This document shows positions 9,101-15,734 of a stretch of DNA of 34,516 nucleotides, in pieces. Below the pieces are notes generated by a model, which did no database searches, was not told where the DNA came from, and saw only the letters and a program-made list of their open reading frames with translations. How positions within the stretch are numbered: position 1 is the stretch's first letter; each line of letters starts with the position of its first letter. The DNA comes from an uncultured Paraprevotella sp. (GTDB taxonomy: Bacteria > Bacteroidota > Bacteroidia > Bacteroidales > Bacteroidaceae): positions 1-34,516 of the forward strand of contig CALUFQ010000033.1 in assembly GCA_944319925.1 (NCBI GenBank). Reading direction: 5' to 3'. The position numbers and the translations under genes are program-made.

Positions 9101-9562
9101 CTCGTTGTTGCCCGATAGCCAGTCGGCATCTCCTTGTTTCACTTCCCATTTGGGTGAGCGGTGTTTGAGCTGTTTGCGGGAGCGTTGCATTCCCAAGGTG
9201 AGCCGGGCGTGGTAAATGATGCCGTCGTTGCCTTCAAATTCCACTTCGCTGTAAGACGGGTCGCGTTCCGAGATGCCGAGCCGGGTGTATTGTTCGATGC
9301 TGGCCACCCGCAACGTTTCGCCTTCCGCGTTGACATAGTCGTTTTTCGTGATGTTCGTCACGCTGTCCAGCCGCGGGGTTTTCTTGTACAAAGCCATGGA
9401 GATGCAGTCTAGGATGACGGTCTTTCCCGCGCCGGTGTCGCCGCTGATGAGGAAGAGGGGGGCTGTTTCGCCGCTCACGGCGTCGCGCAGCCCGTTTCCG
9501 AAGTCGATGTCTCCTTGCTCGATGGACGCGATGTTTCTGATATGCAGTTTCCTTATTTTCAT
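6116..9562 (-). CDS. sbcC: SbcC exonuclease subunit (Rad50-like ATPase)
   Basis: At 1148 residues this is the SMC-like ATPase of the SbcCD nuclease, which cuts DNA hairpins and processes double-strand breaks. Walker A is GDTGAGKT (residues 41-48). Two long coiled-coil arms flank the zinc hook CPLCGQP near residue 560. The ABC signature LSGGERF lies near 1045 and Walker B ILFIDEGFGTLD near 1075. The length is normal for bacterial SbcC. The gene begins 19 nt after sbcD ends, so the two form an operon and the proteins a complex. Nothing essential is missing. A hairpin-cutting enzyme is notable in a window rich in inverted repeats, but that link is only a thought. Confidence 0.97.
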   Translation of the reverse strand: MKIRKLHIRNIASIEQGDIDFGNGLRDAVSGETAPLFLISGDTGAGKTVILDCISMALYKKTPRLDSVTNITKNDYVNAEGETLRVASIEQYTRLGISERDPSYSEVEFEGNDGIIYHARLTLGMQRSRKQLKHRSPKWEVKQGDADWLSGNNEVAGIIMQAVGLSFEQFGRMAMLAQGQFATFLTGNKSEREAILEQLTNTERFSKYGTAIKNLFDRAKAACGQVQAEYDTEAAHILKDEEKLALLDNQAKLETNKKELETKVRLNEERLALVGTIEKCRKDIAAALQALEFLEKTMQEEAYKADAALVHGWDNTTSQRQAWTKMKDAQEKRDKTHMKEPVRHAAFQRLAADLAQRDNDILLLNKHIEDLRQWLDKHKDWEGIYGKAGEIIQKIRQYDEVRKGLQSLSCKIQAEALKTSVLKDEAERTTRQAMLAAKAVAEKQKAIDGLNRQREELNPASVNRQLDTANTMYAQLSQLRQTLQTIGSDADGLEKLGLEVKQQEETLAALQKTTAEAETAYRLARERDEKANNLLHTMQTSLETHLVTLRKRLAEEQADTCPLCGQPIAHALLHQDFKTMLSPLEQEKAATGTALAKAFAAYEEAKKKSDTLHGMLQTQKTQLSRQKERLDTQKSQAARTAQRFGLNAVQPILPQVEAAIGSATQTINRLKTLQKEAEELQLKIARLLDEKKTFDAAKEDAEKAQVRAEKAIEANVREMRHLHEQEEAGKQASDNLDADLASALGNLMADWKKDTAATKDALAAGAGTYANQKAALENALQRLKATTTLTASIAGIRDKILECRTSWAAPAMPAAYACPDIYAEWTRLFADIDTATKDIGECTRTIAACESVLKDFYKASGMTEAALAALIAKEDELPGARQRLNNLQANVTSRRDAVAMAREQQAEAMAKLGISKEQDLPSLAALQDEKNMLAHARDQLLGEMTVTRKRLEDNLRNEARFKGIAARLEAAKKNLAKWDRLNARFGGTRFRTLVQSYVLRPLLNNANIYLARITDRYKLTCSEENEQLSILVLDRYNKDQVRSATVLSGGERFMISLALSLALSSLNRPGMNIDILFIDEGFGTLDEKSLDSVMSTLERLQEIAGQNGRRVGIISHREELDERIGVQIRVVKKGEGRSRIELHGTRAT

Positions 9563-9581
9563 GACGGTGTGGCTTGTCGTG

Positions 9582-10844
9582 TCAGTTCTTTTTGGCCTTT
9601 TTGCCGGATGTGCTGTCTTCTTCCTCCATGCGTTTCATTTCCGCCTCTATTTCGACAAAAGCTTCGCGCACTTCGTCTAAGTCAAGTTCAGGGTACTGTG
9701 CCCAGGTCTTTTCGATGAAAAGCATGGGGTCGGTCATTTGTTGGATTTCCGCTATTTCGAATTTGGGCTTTGCGGTCTCCTCCCCGGGGGTGTCCGGTGT
9801 GCCGGCCCACAGGATTTTCGGGTTGTAGCGTAGCTCGTCCCCGTAAGGTTCGATGAGGGCATAGGCCATTTGGCTGAAGTCGGAAGGCAACGACGCGCGG
9901 CAGTCTATTTGCAGGCGGATGTAGCCCTTCCCCTTTTCCTCCGCGAACTGCCGGATGCCTTCCAGTGCATCTTCGGCGCAGGTGAACGAAGTGTCGGGCG
10001 AGGGGAGGGTGTAGAAATGCCGCAGCTCACGGATGCGCAGTTGCCGGATGCGCACCAGCCCGCCATGGCGGTCGATTTCCACGCAGCTGGCCGTGTGCGG
10101 ATAATTCTCGTCGCAGCTCACGTGCAGGGCACTTCCCGCGTAACGGATGACGGGAGCGGGATAGGTCACGTCCGGGTTCATGCAGTCCTGTTCGTGGCCG
10201 ATGGTCTGCGGTTTATGGATGTGGCCCAAGGCGAGGTAGTCGTATCCTGTGCCGAGGCTGGCGGGGGCTTGTGTCCTGGTGTGCCCGATGTCGAAATCAT
10301 GGCCTGTCGTGTCGCATCCGGTGACGGCTAGGTGGCCTGTCATGACCACCGGTTTTCCGTCCGTGTTGTCAGCCTCTACAAAGTTGAGCAGGGCTTGGAG
10401 GGTGGCGGTGCGCTCGCCGGTCATGTAAGGCAATGCCACGACATAGCCGCCCGGCAACTTGATGACGAAGCGCGTTTGCCATCCGTCAGCCGCAGTTGGG
10501 CCGGCCGGTGGCGGCATACCGACGAGATGTACGTCGGCCAGTTTCCACACGGCGTTGTGGGATTGGATGCGGGAGGCGGAGTCGTGGTTTCCCGCGACGA
10601 TGACGATGTGCATGCCGGGCGAAGCCTCATGCAGGCGGACGAAGCGGTCGGTGAAGTTTTTCCACGTCGCGGCCGACGGTTGCTGTATGTCGAACACGTC
10701 GCCGCTCACGACCAAGGCGTCGGGACGTTCCTCCCTGCACCATTGCTCCAACTGGGAGAAAAAGCAGTCGTGTTCGTCGGTGCGGTCGTAGTTCTGGTAA
10801 ATGACCTGCCCCAAGTGCAGGTCGGCAGTATGCAATATCTTCAT
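9582..10844 (-). CDS. sbcD: SbcD exonuclease subunit (Mre11-like nuclease)
   Basis: The 420-residue metallophosphoesterase nuclease partner of SbcC. Metal-binding motifs are in order: TADLHLG (Asp 8, His 10), SGDVFD (Asp 49), GNHD (86-88), GHLAVTG and GHIH. The lysine- and glutamate-rich C-terminus (EAEMKRMEEEDSTSGKKAKKN) is the region that usually contacts SbcC. The start at 10844 (MKILHTADLHLG) is the conserved family start; an ATG six codons upstream at 10862 is less likely. It is the first gene of the sbcDC operon. No clear -7 box precedes it; the nearest is a weak TAACTTG. Confidence 0.97.
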   Translation of the reverse strand: MKILHTADLHLGQVIYQNYDRTDEHDCFFSQLEQWCREERPDALVVSGDVFDIQQPSAATWKNFTDRFVRLHEASPGMHIVIVAGNHDSASRIQSHNAVWKLADVHLVGMPPPAGPTAADGWQTRFVIKLPGGYVVALPYMTGERTATLQALLNFVEADNTDGKPVVMTGHLAVTGCDTTGHDFDIGHTRTQAPASLGTGYDYLALGHIHKPQTIGHEQDCMNPDVTYPAPVIRYAGSALHVSCDENYPHTASCVEIDRHGGLVRIRQLRIRELRHFYTLPSPDTSFTCAEDALEGIRQFAEEKGKGYIRLQIDCRASLPSDFSQMAYALIEPYGDELRYNPKILWAGTPDTPGEETAKPKFEIAEIQQMTDPMLFIEKTWAQYPELDLDEVREAFVEIEAEMKRMEEEDSTSGKKAKKN

Positions 10845-10932
10845 GGCTTGCTTTTGGTGCACTCAATAATTTTGGCGCGGCAAGTTATCAATAAAATCCC
10901 GAACCGCAAAAAACGGGGAGGAAAAAGCAACA

Positions 10933-10980
10933 TGAAAGTTTCAAAGCCCGGAACACCAGTTCCAGGGCCTGAAACTTTCA
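10933..10980. repeat. Long isolated hairpin upstream of sbcD
   Basis: TGAAAGTTTCA pairs perfectly with TGAAACTTTCA. Inside, GCCC and GGAAC pair with GTTCC and GGGC around an ACCA loop, for about 20 bp of stem. There is no T-tract on + and only a delayed one on -, so it is not a standard terminator. It sits in the gene-free stretch 10845-11193 together with the terminator at 11082. Confidence 0.7.
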
Positions 10981-11081
10981 TCTTTGGACATTATTCCCAA
11001 AAGCCATACTAAAAGAAGAGTTGGACTCACGTCTAACTTTCAATTGTGCAATTCGCAAACCATTTCTCTTTGACAATAAAA

Positions 11082-11124
11082 AAGAAGCCTGCCTTTGACG
11101 ACACACGTCAATGGCGGGCTTCTT
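11082..11124 (-). terminator. Terminator after the sorting-domain fragment
   Basis: On the minus strand a 19-bp stem (AAGAAGCCCGCC...) with two imperfect positions and a 5-nt loop is followed by TTTTTTATTG. It lies about 70 bp after the stop of the fragment at 11194, so that locus was, or is, transcribed from the minus strand. Confidence 0.85.
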
Positions 11125-11193
11125 GCGATGTCTTGAATTATATCGAATTCATGTTTATGAGGTACAATGGGAAAACTTCACCGTTTTCCGGTA

Positions 11194-11406
11194 TTATCTC
11201 TCAGTCACTACATATTTTTGTCCGCCAACAATGTATATGCCCTTCTTCAGGTCTTTCACCGCATCGGCGCGTTTCACCTGGCGGCGTACGAGGGTTCCGG
11301 TAAGGTTATATACATCTACCAATTCGGATTCCCGGGATTCGGCGTTTGTCCAGCACATTGTCCATGCCGTCGTGCCTATTATGGGGGATAGGGTAAATAG
11401 CAACAT
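11194..11406 (-). pseudogene. Remnant of a surface-protein C-terminal sorting-like domain
   Basis: The last 40 or so residues (VDVYNLTGTLVRRQVK...LKKGIYIVGGQKYVV) look like the short C-terminal domain found at the end of many large Bacteroidetes secreted or surface proteins (type IX / Por-like pattern: VYNLTG, GIYIV, KYVV). Such a domain never makes a whole protein. The frame is open only back to a stop at 11458-11460, and no signal peptide or passenger domain is attached. I read this as the tail of a gene whose front was lost. The break lies about 15-65 bp from repeat copy 11473-11575, so rearrangement at the repeat is a possible cause. It keeps its terminator. Confidence 0.6.
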
Positions 11407-11472
11407 AAAATGGGGTGTTTTATGCCATATTAAGGAAAATGCCTCCCCCTCCGAGTCCTAGTTAGCAAAAAG

Positions 11473-11575
11473 GGGAACTGTTCCTAATCTTGTGGATTTA
11501 ACGACTGACGAATATTCGTTTGAAATCAAATGCCCTGCTTCCCGTCACTTGCCCGTGCGGAGAAAAAACTCCTCC
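11473..11575 (+). repeat. Interspersed repeat family I, copy 2
   Basis: Differs from the minus-strand reading of 26-128 at only two positions. Just past the identity the sequence becomes an inverted version of the GC-rich stem seen beside copy 1. An 11-bp GAACTGTTCCT occurs at its left end and again at about 11703-11713, as if bounding a 240-bp unit. One frame is open from a GTG at 11492 to a stop ending at 11716 (74 codons), with no recognisable product. The rest of the 11407-11730 gap shows nothing else. Confidence 0.9.
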
Positions 11576-11730
11576 TGCGAGGCGGGACAGTTCTTTCCGG
11601 CCGGCTTTGACTGCCGACATTCAGGGCCTGTAGAAACAGAAACTCTGCGCCACCCAATTGCCTCAATTCATTTTTCCATTCGTGTTAAATCCCCCAAAAT
11701 GCGAACTGTTCCTTGAATGTGCGTGTATGC

Positions 11731-12282
11731 CTATAGTGTCCCGTTGCAAAAGTCCATTCCGTCCAGTCCGCGCCGTGCGGCATCCTTGATTTCGCGCAGG
11801 AACAGCCGGGCACACATTTCGGCATCATCACCCGCGCGGTGGTGCTGTCCGTAGGGGATTTCGAACTGGTTGCAAAGGTAATCCAGGCTGTTGCAGCCGA
11901 AGTCGTAGAGCTTGCGGGCGGCACGAAGCGAGCAGTAATAGGCCGTGTCGGGCTTTTCCAGACCGTAAAGTTCCAGCGAATGGCGGATGCACCCGATGTC
12001 GAAAGCGGCATTGTGGGCCACGAGCACGGGGCTGTGTTTAAGGTATCCGCAGATTTCCGCCCACACTTCGGGGAACTCGGGCGCATCGGCCGTGTCGGTC
12101 GGGTGTATGCCGTGAATCTGCATGTTCCAATAACTGTAATAGTTTCCTTGCGGACGGACGAGCCATGAGCGGGTTTCCGCAATTTGTCCGTCGCGCACCA
12201 CGCAGATGCCGGCTTCGCAGATGGAAGCCCGCTTGCCTGTGGCCGTTTCAAAGTCGATGGCGATGAAGTTCAGTCCTTGCAT
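11731..12282 (-). CDS. DnaQ-like 3'-5' exonuclease (DEDDh family)
   Basis: A 183-residue nuclease of the polymerase-III-epsilon fold that removes nucleotides from a 3' end. All acidic motifs are present: DFET (Asp 10, Glu 12), HNAAFD (Asp 95) and HRAGDDAE (His 148, Asp 153), so it should be active. It is a stand-alone domain with no clamp-binding or GIY-YIG extension. Its start overlaps the end of the WYL gene by 13 bp, so the two are co-transcribed and probably translationally coupled. The pairing suggests a stress-induced repair or RNA/DNA processing role rather than replication proofreading. That is inference. Confidence 0.9.
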   Translation of the reverse strand: MQGLNFIAIDFETATGKRASICEAGICVVRDGQIAETRSWLVRPQGNYYSYWNMQIHGIHPTDTADAPEFPEVWAEICGYLKHSPVLVAHNAAFDIGCIRHSLELYGLEKPDTAYYCSLRAARKLYDFGCNSLDYLCNQFEIPYGQHHRAGDDAEMCARLFLREIKDAARRGLDGMDFCNGTL

Positions 12283-13238
12283 GGTTGGTTCTCCTCTTTC
12301 TTTTCTGTATAGTAGTTTAACATGTTCCGGGCAAAGTTGTGCATCTCATCGCGCACCGATTGCGGTTCCAACACTTCCACCTGGTCGCCTTGGGCCAGTA
12401 CCAGCTGGTAGAAGTCGAAGGTCGGCTTCAGCCGGTATTCGAAAACGGCGGCTTCGTCGGTGGTCTTTATTTCGCGTTGTGTGCCGTGGAGGGGCAACGT
12501 GCGCAGGTAGTCGATGGTTTGCCCGTATGCCAGGAGCACGATGCGCTGCATGGGTTCGTCCGAAGTGATTACGCCACAACAACCTTCAAAATAGCGTTGC
12601 GCGTCGAAGTCTTTGTCCATGTCGAAAGTCCGGCCTGTCTCTTGGATGGCAGAGATGCGGTCGAGGGCATACACCAGGTACACGTTTTCCGGCCCGCAGC
12701 CTTTAGCCTTGTTCCTTTCGGAGTAATAGGGACTTCGCGCCACCACGTACCAACGGCGTTTCACGACCTTCAGCAGGTAGGGTTCGATGTCGAAGGTGGT
12801 GGGTTCCGGTTTTCCGAATCCTTGGTGGGTGATGGTGAGCACCCTGTCGTGGCGCATGGCATCGGCGATGCAGGTGAGCCAGGTTTGTCCCGAGGGGATA
12901 TTCTCGAAGATAATCCTGTTCACCAGCTTGCTGTCGGCCTGAATTTGGTTCAACGTGGCGTAGGAGCTGATGAGCCAACTGCGGAAGTCGTTGCCTTTGA
13001 GTCGTTCCGGTTCGTCGATGTAATAACGATAGTGGTCTTTCCTGTCGCATTCGATGTAGATGTCGAAAATGTCCTTGATGGCCACCTGGTGGTTGTGGAA
13101 TGTGCGTTTGGGGATTTCTTCACCATAGCTTAGGCCGCTCTCTTGCCACAGCTTGTTGATTTCCTTGAGCGTCAGCCGCCCGTGGCGGAGCAGGATGTCC
13201 ACGAGCCAAACGTATCGTCCTAAAAGATTTGATGCCAT
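12270..13238 (-). CDS. WYL-domain transcriptional regulator
   Basis: 322 residues. The first 70 or so (LGRYVWLVDILLRHGRLTLKEINKLW...) form a helix-turn-helix-like DNA-binding region. The C-terminal half has the WYL core, here RRWYVVARSPYY, followed by LVYALDRI. WYL proteins commonly sense nucleic-acid or nucleotide ligands and often control DNA-damage or defence genes. It is the first gene of a two-gene operon with the exonuclease and points away from rtcB across a 1-kb gap, so it may control itself and perhaps rtcB. Target sites cannot be read directly. Confidence 0.9.
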   Translation of the reverse strand: MASNLLGRYVWLVDILLRHGRLTLKEINKLWQESGLSYGEEIPKRTFHNHQVAIKDIFDIYIECDRKDHYRYYIDEPERLKGNDFRSWLISSYATLNQIQADSKLVNRIIFENIPSGQTWLTCIADAMRHDRVLTITHQGFGKPEPTTFDIEPYLLKVVKRRWYVVARSPYYSERNKAKGCGPENVYLVYALDRISAIQETGRTFDMDKDFDAQRYFEGCCGVITSDEPMQRIVLLAYGQTIDYLRTLPLHGTQREIKTTDEAAVFEYRLKPTFDFYQLVLAQGDQVEVLEPQSVRDEMHNFARNMLNYYTEKKEENQPCKD

Positions 13239-13265
13239 AGTGGTATGTTTTTAAAGAGTATGCCG

Positions 13266-13273
13266 CAAATATA
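13266..13273 (-). promoter_or_regulatory. -7 promoter element of the WYL-exonuclease operon
   Basis: TATATTTG on the minus strand is a perfect TAnnTTTG, about 28 nt before the ATG at 13238. A CTTG about 20 bp further upstream is a weak -33 candidate. Confidence 0.6.
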
Positions 13274-13401
13274 AGGAAAGGTGAGCGGAGAGGCAAGGAA
13301 AAGCCTGATTTTCCACGGGTCCGCGCAAATCGTGTCTTGCTATATTCGTAAGGCAAAAGTAGCGTTGGCTTGTGAAAAAGTGTGGCACAACTTTGTTCTT
13401 A

Positions 13402-13424
13402 ATTCCGCAAACGGCCCAAAATCC
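13402..13424 (+). repeat. Short repeat shared with 150-172
   Basis: Identical over 23 bases to the minus strand at 150-172. It begins just after a possible plus-strand promoter (CAACTTTG at 13388-13395, GTTG 20 bp before), so it could be the 5' end of a transcript. The segment after it, to about 13490, is partly alignable to the DNA beside 150-172 with one insertion. Confidence 0.75.
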
Positions 13425-13442
13425 GCAGTAATGACAATGCGC

Positions 13443-13837
13443 CCCCTGAAAGGGGACATATCCGGATTTCGGTGCGAGGAAGTGTTGCCCCCTGCGCACA
13501 TCCTTCCATTGACAGAATGACACTTCGGGTGGCGGTGACAATTTGCTCATTTTCGCCTTCTGAGATTCGCGTATCCGGCCACCGGGCCGGGACGGCGCGG
13601 AAAGAACGCAGCCACAAGTACCTTATGGAAATCAAAATGTCGCGGAATCCCCTCCAAACCTGCCCTTTTGACGGGACACGGGACACTCCCGGCGCGGAAG
13701 TCCGACCGGCGGGAAAGCCCGTCGGAGGATTCCGCCGACAAAATGACACGGGAAACGTGTCCGGGAAAAAGTTCCAACGGGAAAGAAAAACGGCCCTGAA
13801 GCCGCCGCGAAAAAGTTTCTGTACCGGGATTTTTTCG
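13443..13837 (+). other. Gene-free region with many strong hairpins (candidate structured RNA)
   Basis: No frame here encodes a recognisable protein. Hairpins visible by eye are CCCCT/AGGGG at 13443-13455, CCGGCC/GGCCGG at 13575-13590, CCGGCGGG/CCCGTCGG at 13706-13725 and GACACG/CGTGTC at 13745-13761. With the palindrome at 13877-13895 and the terminator at 14104, they could belong to one plus-strand RNA of up to about 700 nt. The hairpins alone would also be expected of repeat-derived DNA, so the RNA is a hypothesis. Confidence 0.3.
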
Positions 13838-13917
13838 TCCGAGCCCCGAAAATAAAATTCCGAGCCCCGAAAAAAGAATTCCGAGGCTCGGAATTTCGCG
13901 TTCCGGCCCCGAAATTT
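13838..13917. repeat. Degenerate 21-bp tandem array
   Basis: Four units begin TCCG at 13838, 13859, 13880 and 13902. The first two (TCCGAGCCCCGAAAA...) differ at 2 of 21 positions. The third has mutated into the perfect palindrome AATTCCGAG-G-CTCGGAATT at 13877-13895. The 21-bp period keeps a minus-strand frame open (FRGSEFY-like units), but that looks accidental. The array abuts repeat family II copy A. Confidence 0.75.
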
Positions 13918-14099
13918 CTCGTCAGACAGCTCCAAAAAGTGAATGACTCTGACAAAAACTTGCACAGAAAACCCGTTTTGTGCAAAAAAACCGCGCAAAA
14001 ATCTGCCATTTGGGCCGGATTGCGCAAAAGTCGCGTCACGAAAATCATCCGAAACGGAACAATTTGTCTGTTTTCACAAGCATTTCATGACATTCTGAT
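13914..14099 (-). repeat. Interspersed repeat family II, copy A
   Basis: Its minus strand aligns end to end with 34332-34516 on +, with about 16 mismatches and one gap by hand (roughly 91%). Inside is the hairpin TTGCACA...TGTGCAA followed, on the minus strand, by GTTTTTG, which resembles a terminator facing away from rtcB. The single-base gap shifts any shared frame, so it is probably noncoding. Confidence 0.9.
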
Positions 14100-14103
14100 T
14101 TTG

Positions 14104-14122
14104 GGGTCGTAACGACCCTTTT
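14104..14122 (+). terminator. Terminator upstream of rtcB
   Basis: GGGTCG-TAA-CGACCC followed by TTTTGTTTT fits a plus-strand intrinsic terminator. No known plus-strand gene precedes it within 14 kb except the one ended at 4551, so it implies an unannotated plus-strand transcript in 13.2-14.1 kb or serves as an insulator for rtcB. Confidence 0.6.
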
Positions 14123-14233
14123 GTTTTCCATGCGGATGCCAAGACTGTCCCGCCTTCCAGTGGCTGCATTAGCAGTTGCAAATTTGCGAATTTGGGCATT
14201 CGCGGACATTCATATTGTTTTTTTGTATTCTGC

Positions 14234-14265
14234 TTTGTTTTGGCACACCTTATGGATTAACTTTG
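14234..14265 (+). promoter_or_regulatory. Promoter of rtcB
   Basis: TTTG at 14234-14237 and TAACTTTG at 14258-14265, 20 bp apart, make a full match to the Bacteroidetes housekeeping promoter. Transcription would start near 14270, leaving a leader of about 20 nt before the ATG at 14290. It rules out the longer frame from 14176. Confidence 0.75.
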
Positions 14266-14289
14266 CCTATACCTTATAATAATAAGACA

Positions 14290-15579
14290 ATGGAAACAGT
14301 GGATTTGACAGACAATGGCAGGCACGACGTGAAGGTCTTCACGAAGGACATTGAAGACAGTGCCATCGAACAGATAAGGGGTTTGCTGGCCATTGATGCT
14401 TTCAGCGGGTGCAAGGTCAGGATTATGCCCGACGTGCATGCCGGGGCGGGATGTGTCATTGGCTTCACGGGAGACTTGGGCGACAAGGTGATTCCCAATA
14501 TTGTGGGGGTGGACATCGGTTGCGGCATTTTTGTGCAGCCGTTTGCTTGCGCAAAGCCGATGGATTACCATGCACTGAACGAATTCATCCTGCGCCACAT
14601 CCCTTCGGGACGCAATTACCGCGATGCGCGGTATGCACCGCTTCCGTTGAAATACATGGACATGTATCGCGAGGGTAAGGAACTTATCAAGCAGTTGAGG
14701 GCTTATCGGGATTTGAAGGATACGAAGCGGCTCAACCAATCCATGGGGTCGCTAGGTGGCGGGAACCATTTCATCGAATTGGACAAGGATGACAGCGGGA
14801 TGACTTACTTGGTCGTGCATACCGGAAGCCGCAATTTTGGAAAACAGGTGGCGCAGATTTACCAGAAGCTGGCCGTGAAGTGCCAGTCGGGCTGGGCGGA
14901 ACTGATGGAAGAACAAGCCCGGCTCATAGAAACTTATAAACAAGCCGGGCGGAGGGCGGAACTGCAAGATGCCGTTCGTGAGTTGCATAATTCGTTCAAA
15001 ATGCGTAAACCGGCGATTCCGCCCGACCTTTCTTACCTGGCGGGGGCTTATCGCGAGGATTACTTGCACGACATGCGCTTGTGCCAGCAGTGGGCGAAGC
15101 TGAACCGCAGTGTCATTGTGGGACTTGTCATGGACTATCTTGCAGGGGAAGGTTGTGTGGATGCAACTGAGACGGAATGGCAAAAGCAGGCTTTCGAAAG
15201 TGTGCACAACTATATCGGTGATGACAACATCATCCGCAAGGGGGCCATCTCCGCATATTCGGGTCAGAAATGCATCATCCCGCTGAACATGCGCGACGGT
15301 TCACTGATTTGCATCGGCAAGGGCAATGCGGATTGGAACTGTTCCGCCCCGCACGGGGCAGGGCGCGTGATGAGCCGGGCACAGGCTTTCAAGAGCATCA
15401 GCCTGGCCGAATACCGTGCTTCCATGCAAGGCATTTACAGCGAATGCCTGTCTGAGGACACCAAGGACGAGTCGCCCATGGTCTATAAGCCGAAAGAGGA
15501 AATCGTCCGCAACATCCAAGACACGGTGTCGGTGGTGAATGTCATCAGGCCGGTGTATAACTTCAAGGCTGCGGAATAG
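14290..15579 (+). CDS. rtcB: RtcB RNA-splicing ligase
   Basis: 429 residues. RtcB joins RNA ends bearing 2',3'-cyclic phosphate or 3'-phosphate to 5'-OH ends, using GTP and Mn2+. Conserved motifs are seen in order: DVHAGAGCVIG (49-58), VDIGCG with metal-binding Cys 78, GGGNHFIEL, VHTGSRNFG, and NCSAPHGAGRVMSR with the His (about 355) that is guanylylated. At about 430 residues it is a shorter RtcB than the 480-residue archaeal type. The start follows from the promoter. No RtcA or RtcR is next to it; the divergent neighbour is a WYL regulator with a nuclease. RNA repair is the likely role; the trigger is unknown. Confidence 0.95.
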   Translation: METVDLTDNGRHDVKVFTKDIEDSAIEQIRGLLAIDAFSGCKVRIMPDVHAGAGCVIGFTGDLGDKVIPNIVGVDIGCGIFVQPFACAKPMDYHALNEFILRHIPSGRNYRDARYAPLPLKYMDMYREGKELIKQLRAYRDLKDTKRLNQSMGSLGGGNHFIELDKDDSGMTYLVVHTGSRNFGKQVAQIYQKLAVKCQSGWAELMEEQARLIETYKQAGRRAELQDAVRELHNSFKMRKPAIPPDLSYLAGAYREDYLHDMRLCQQWAKLNRSVIVGLVMDYLAGEGCVDATETEWQKQAFESVHNYIGDDNIIRKGAISAYSGQKCIIPLNMRDGSLICIGKGNADWNCSAPHGAGRVMSRAQAFKSISLAEYRASMQGIYSECLSEDTKDESPMVYKPKEEIVRNIQDTVSVVNVIRPVYNFKAAE

Positions 15580-15720
15580 CCAAATCGGCTTTCTTCCCCT
15601 TCAAACATACCCTTCAGCGGTGTTTGAATTTGCCGAAAGCATGTGGGGAGTTGCAAAAGGTCATTTTCGCAACCAAGTTGTAGGAAATAATCGCCATTTT
15701 TGTAGAATAGGATTCAGAGA

Positions 15721-15726
15721 AGGAGG
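15721..15726 (+). promoter_or_regulatory. Strong Shine-Dalgarno of the CGGC gene
   Basis: AGGAGG sits 8 nt before the ATG at 15735. Full anti-SD matches are unusual in Bacteroidetes, and most genes in this window lack one. It fixes the start. Confidence 0.7.
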
Positions 15727-15734
15727 ATTACAAG

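Noticed and set aside
13399-13998. 199-codon minus-strand frame with FRGSEFYFRGS repeats
   Set aside because: The frame comes from the 21-bp tandem array and the repeat; the related repeat copy has an indel, and there is no promoter or family match.
13914-14099. Repeat II as an insertion-sequence end or CRISPR
   Set aside because: There is no transposase, no target duplication that I can see and no regular spacer pattern; only two copies lie 20 kb apart.
15588-15640. Terminator between rtcB and the CGGC gene
   Set aside because: The TTCAAACA/TGTTTGAA stem is real, but no T-tract follows; I mention it within the CGGC entry only.
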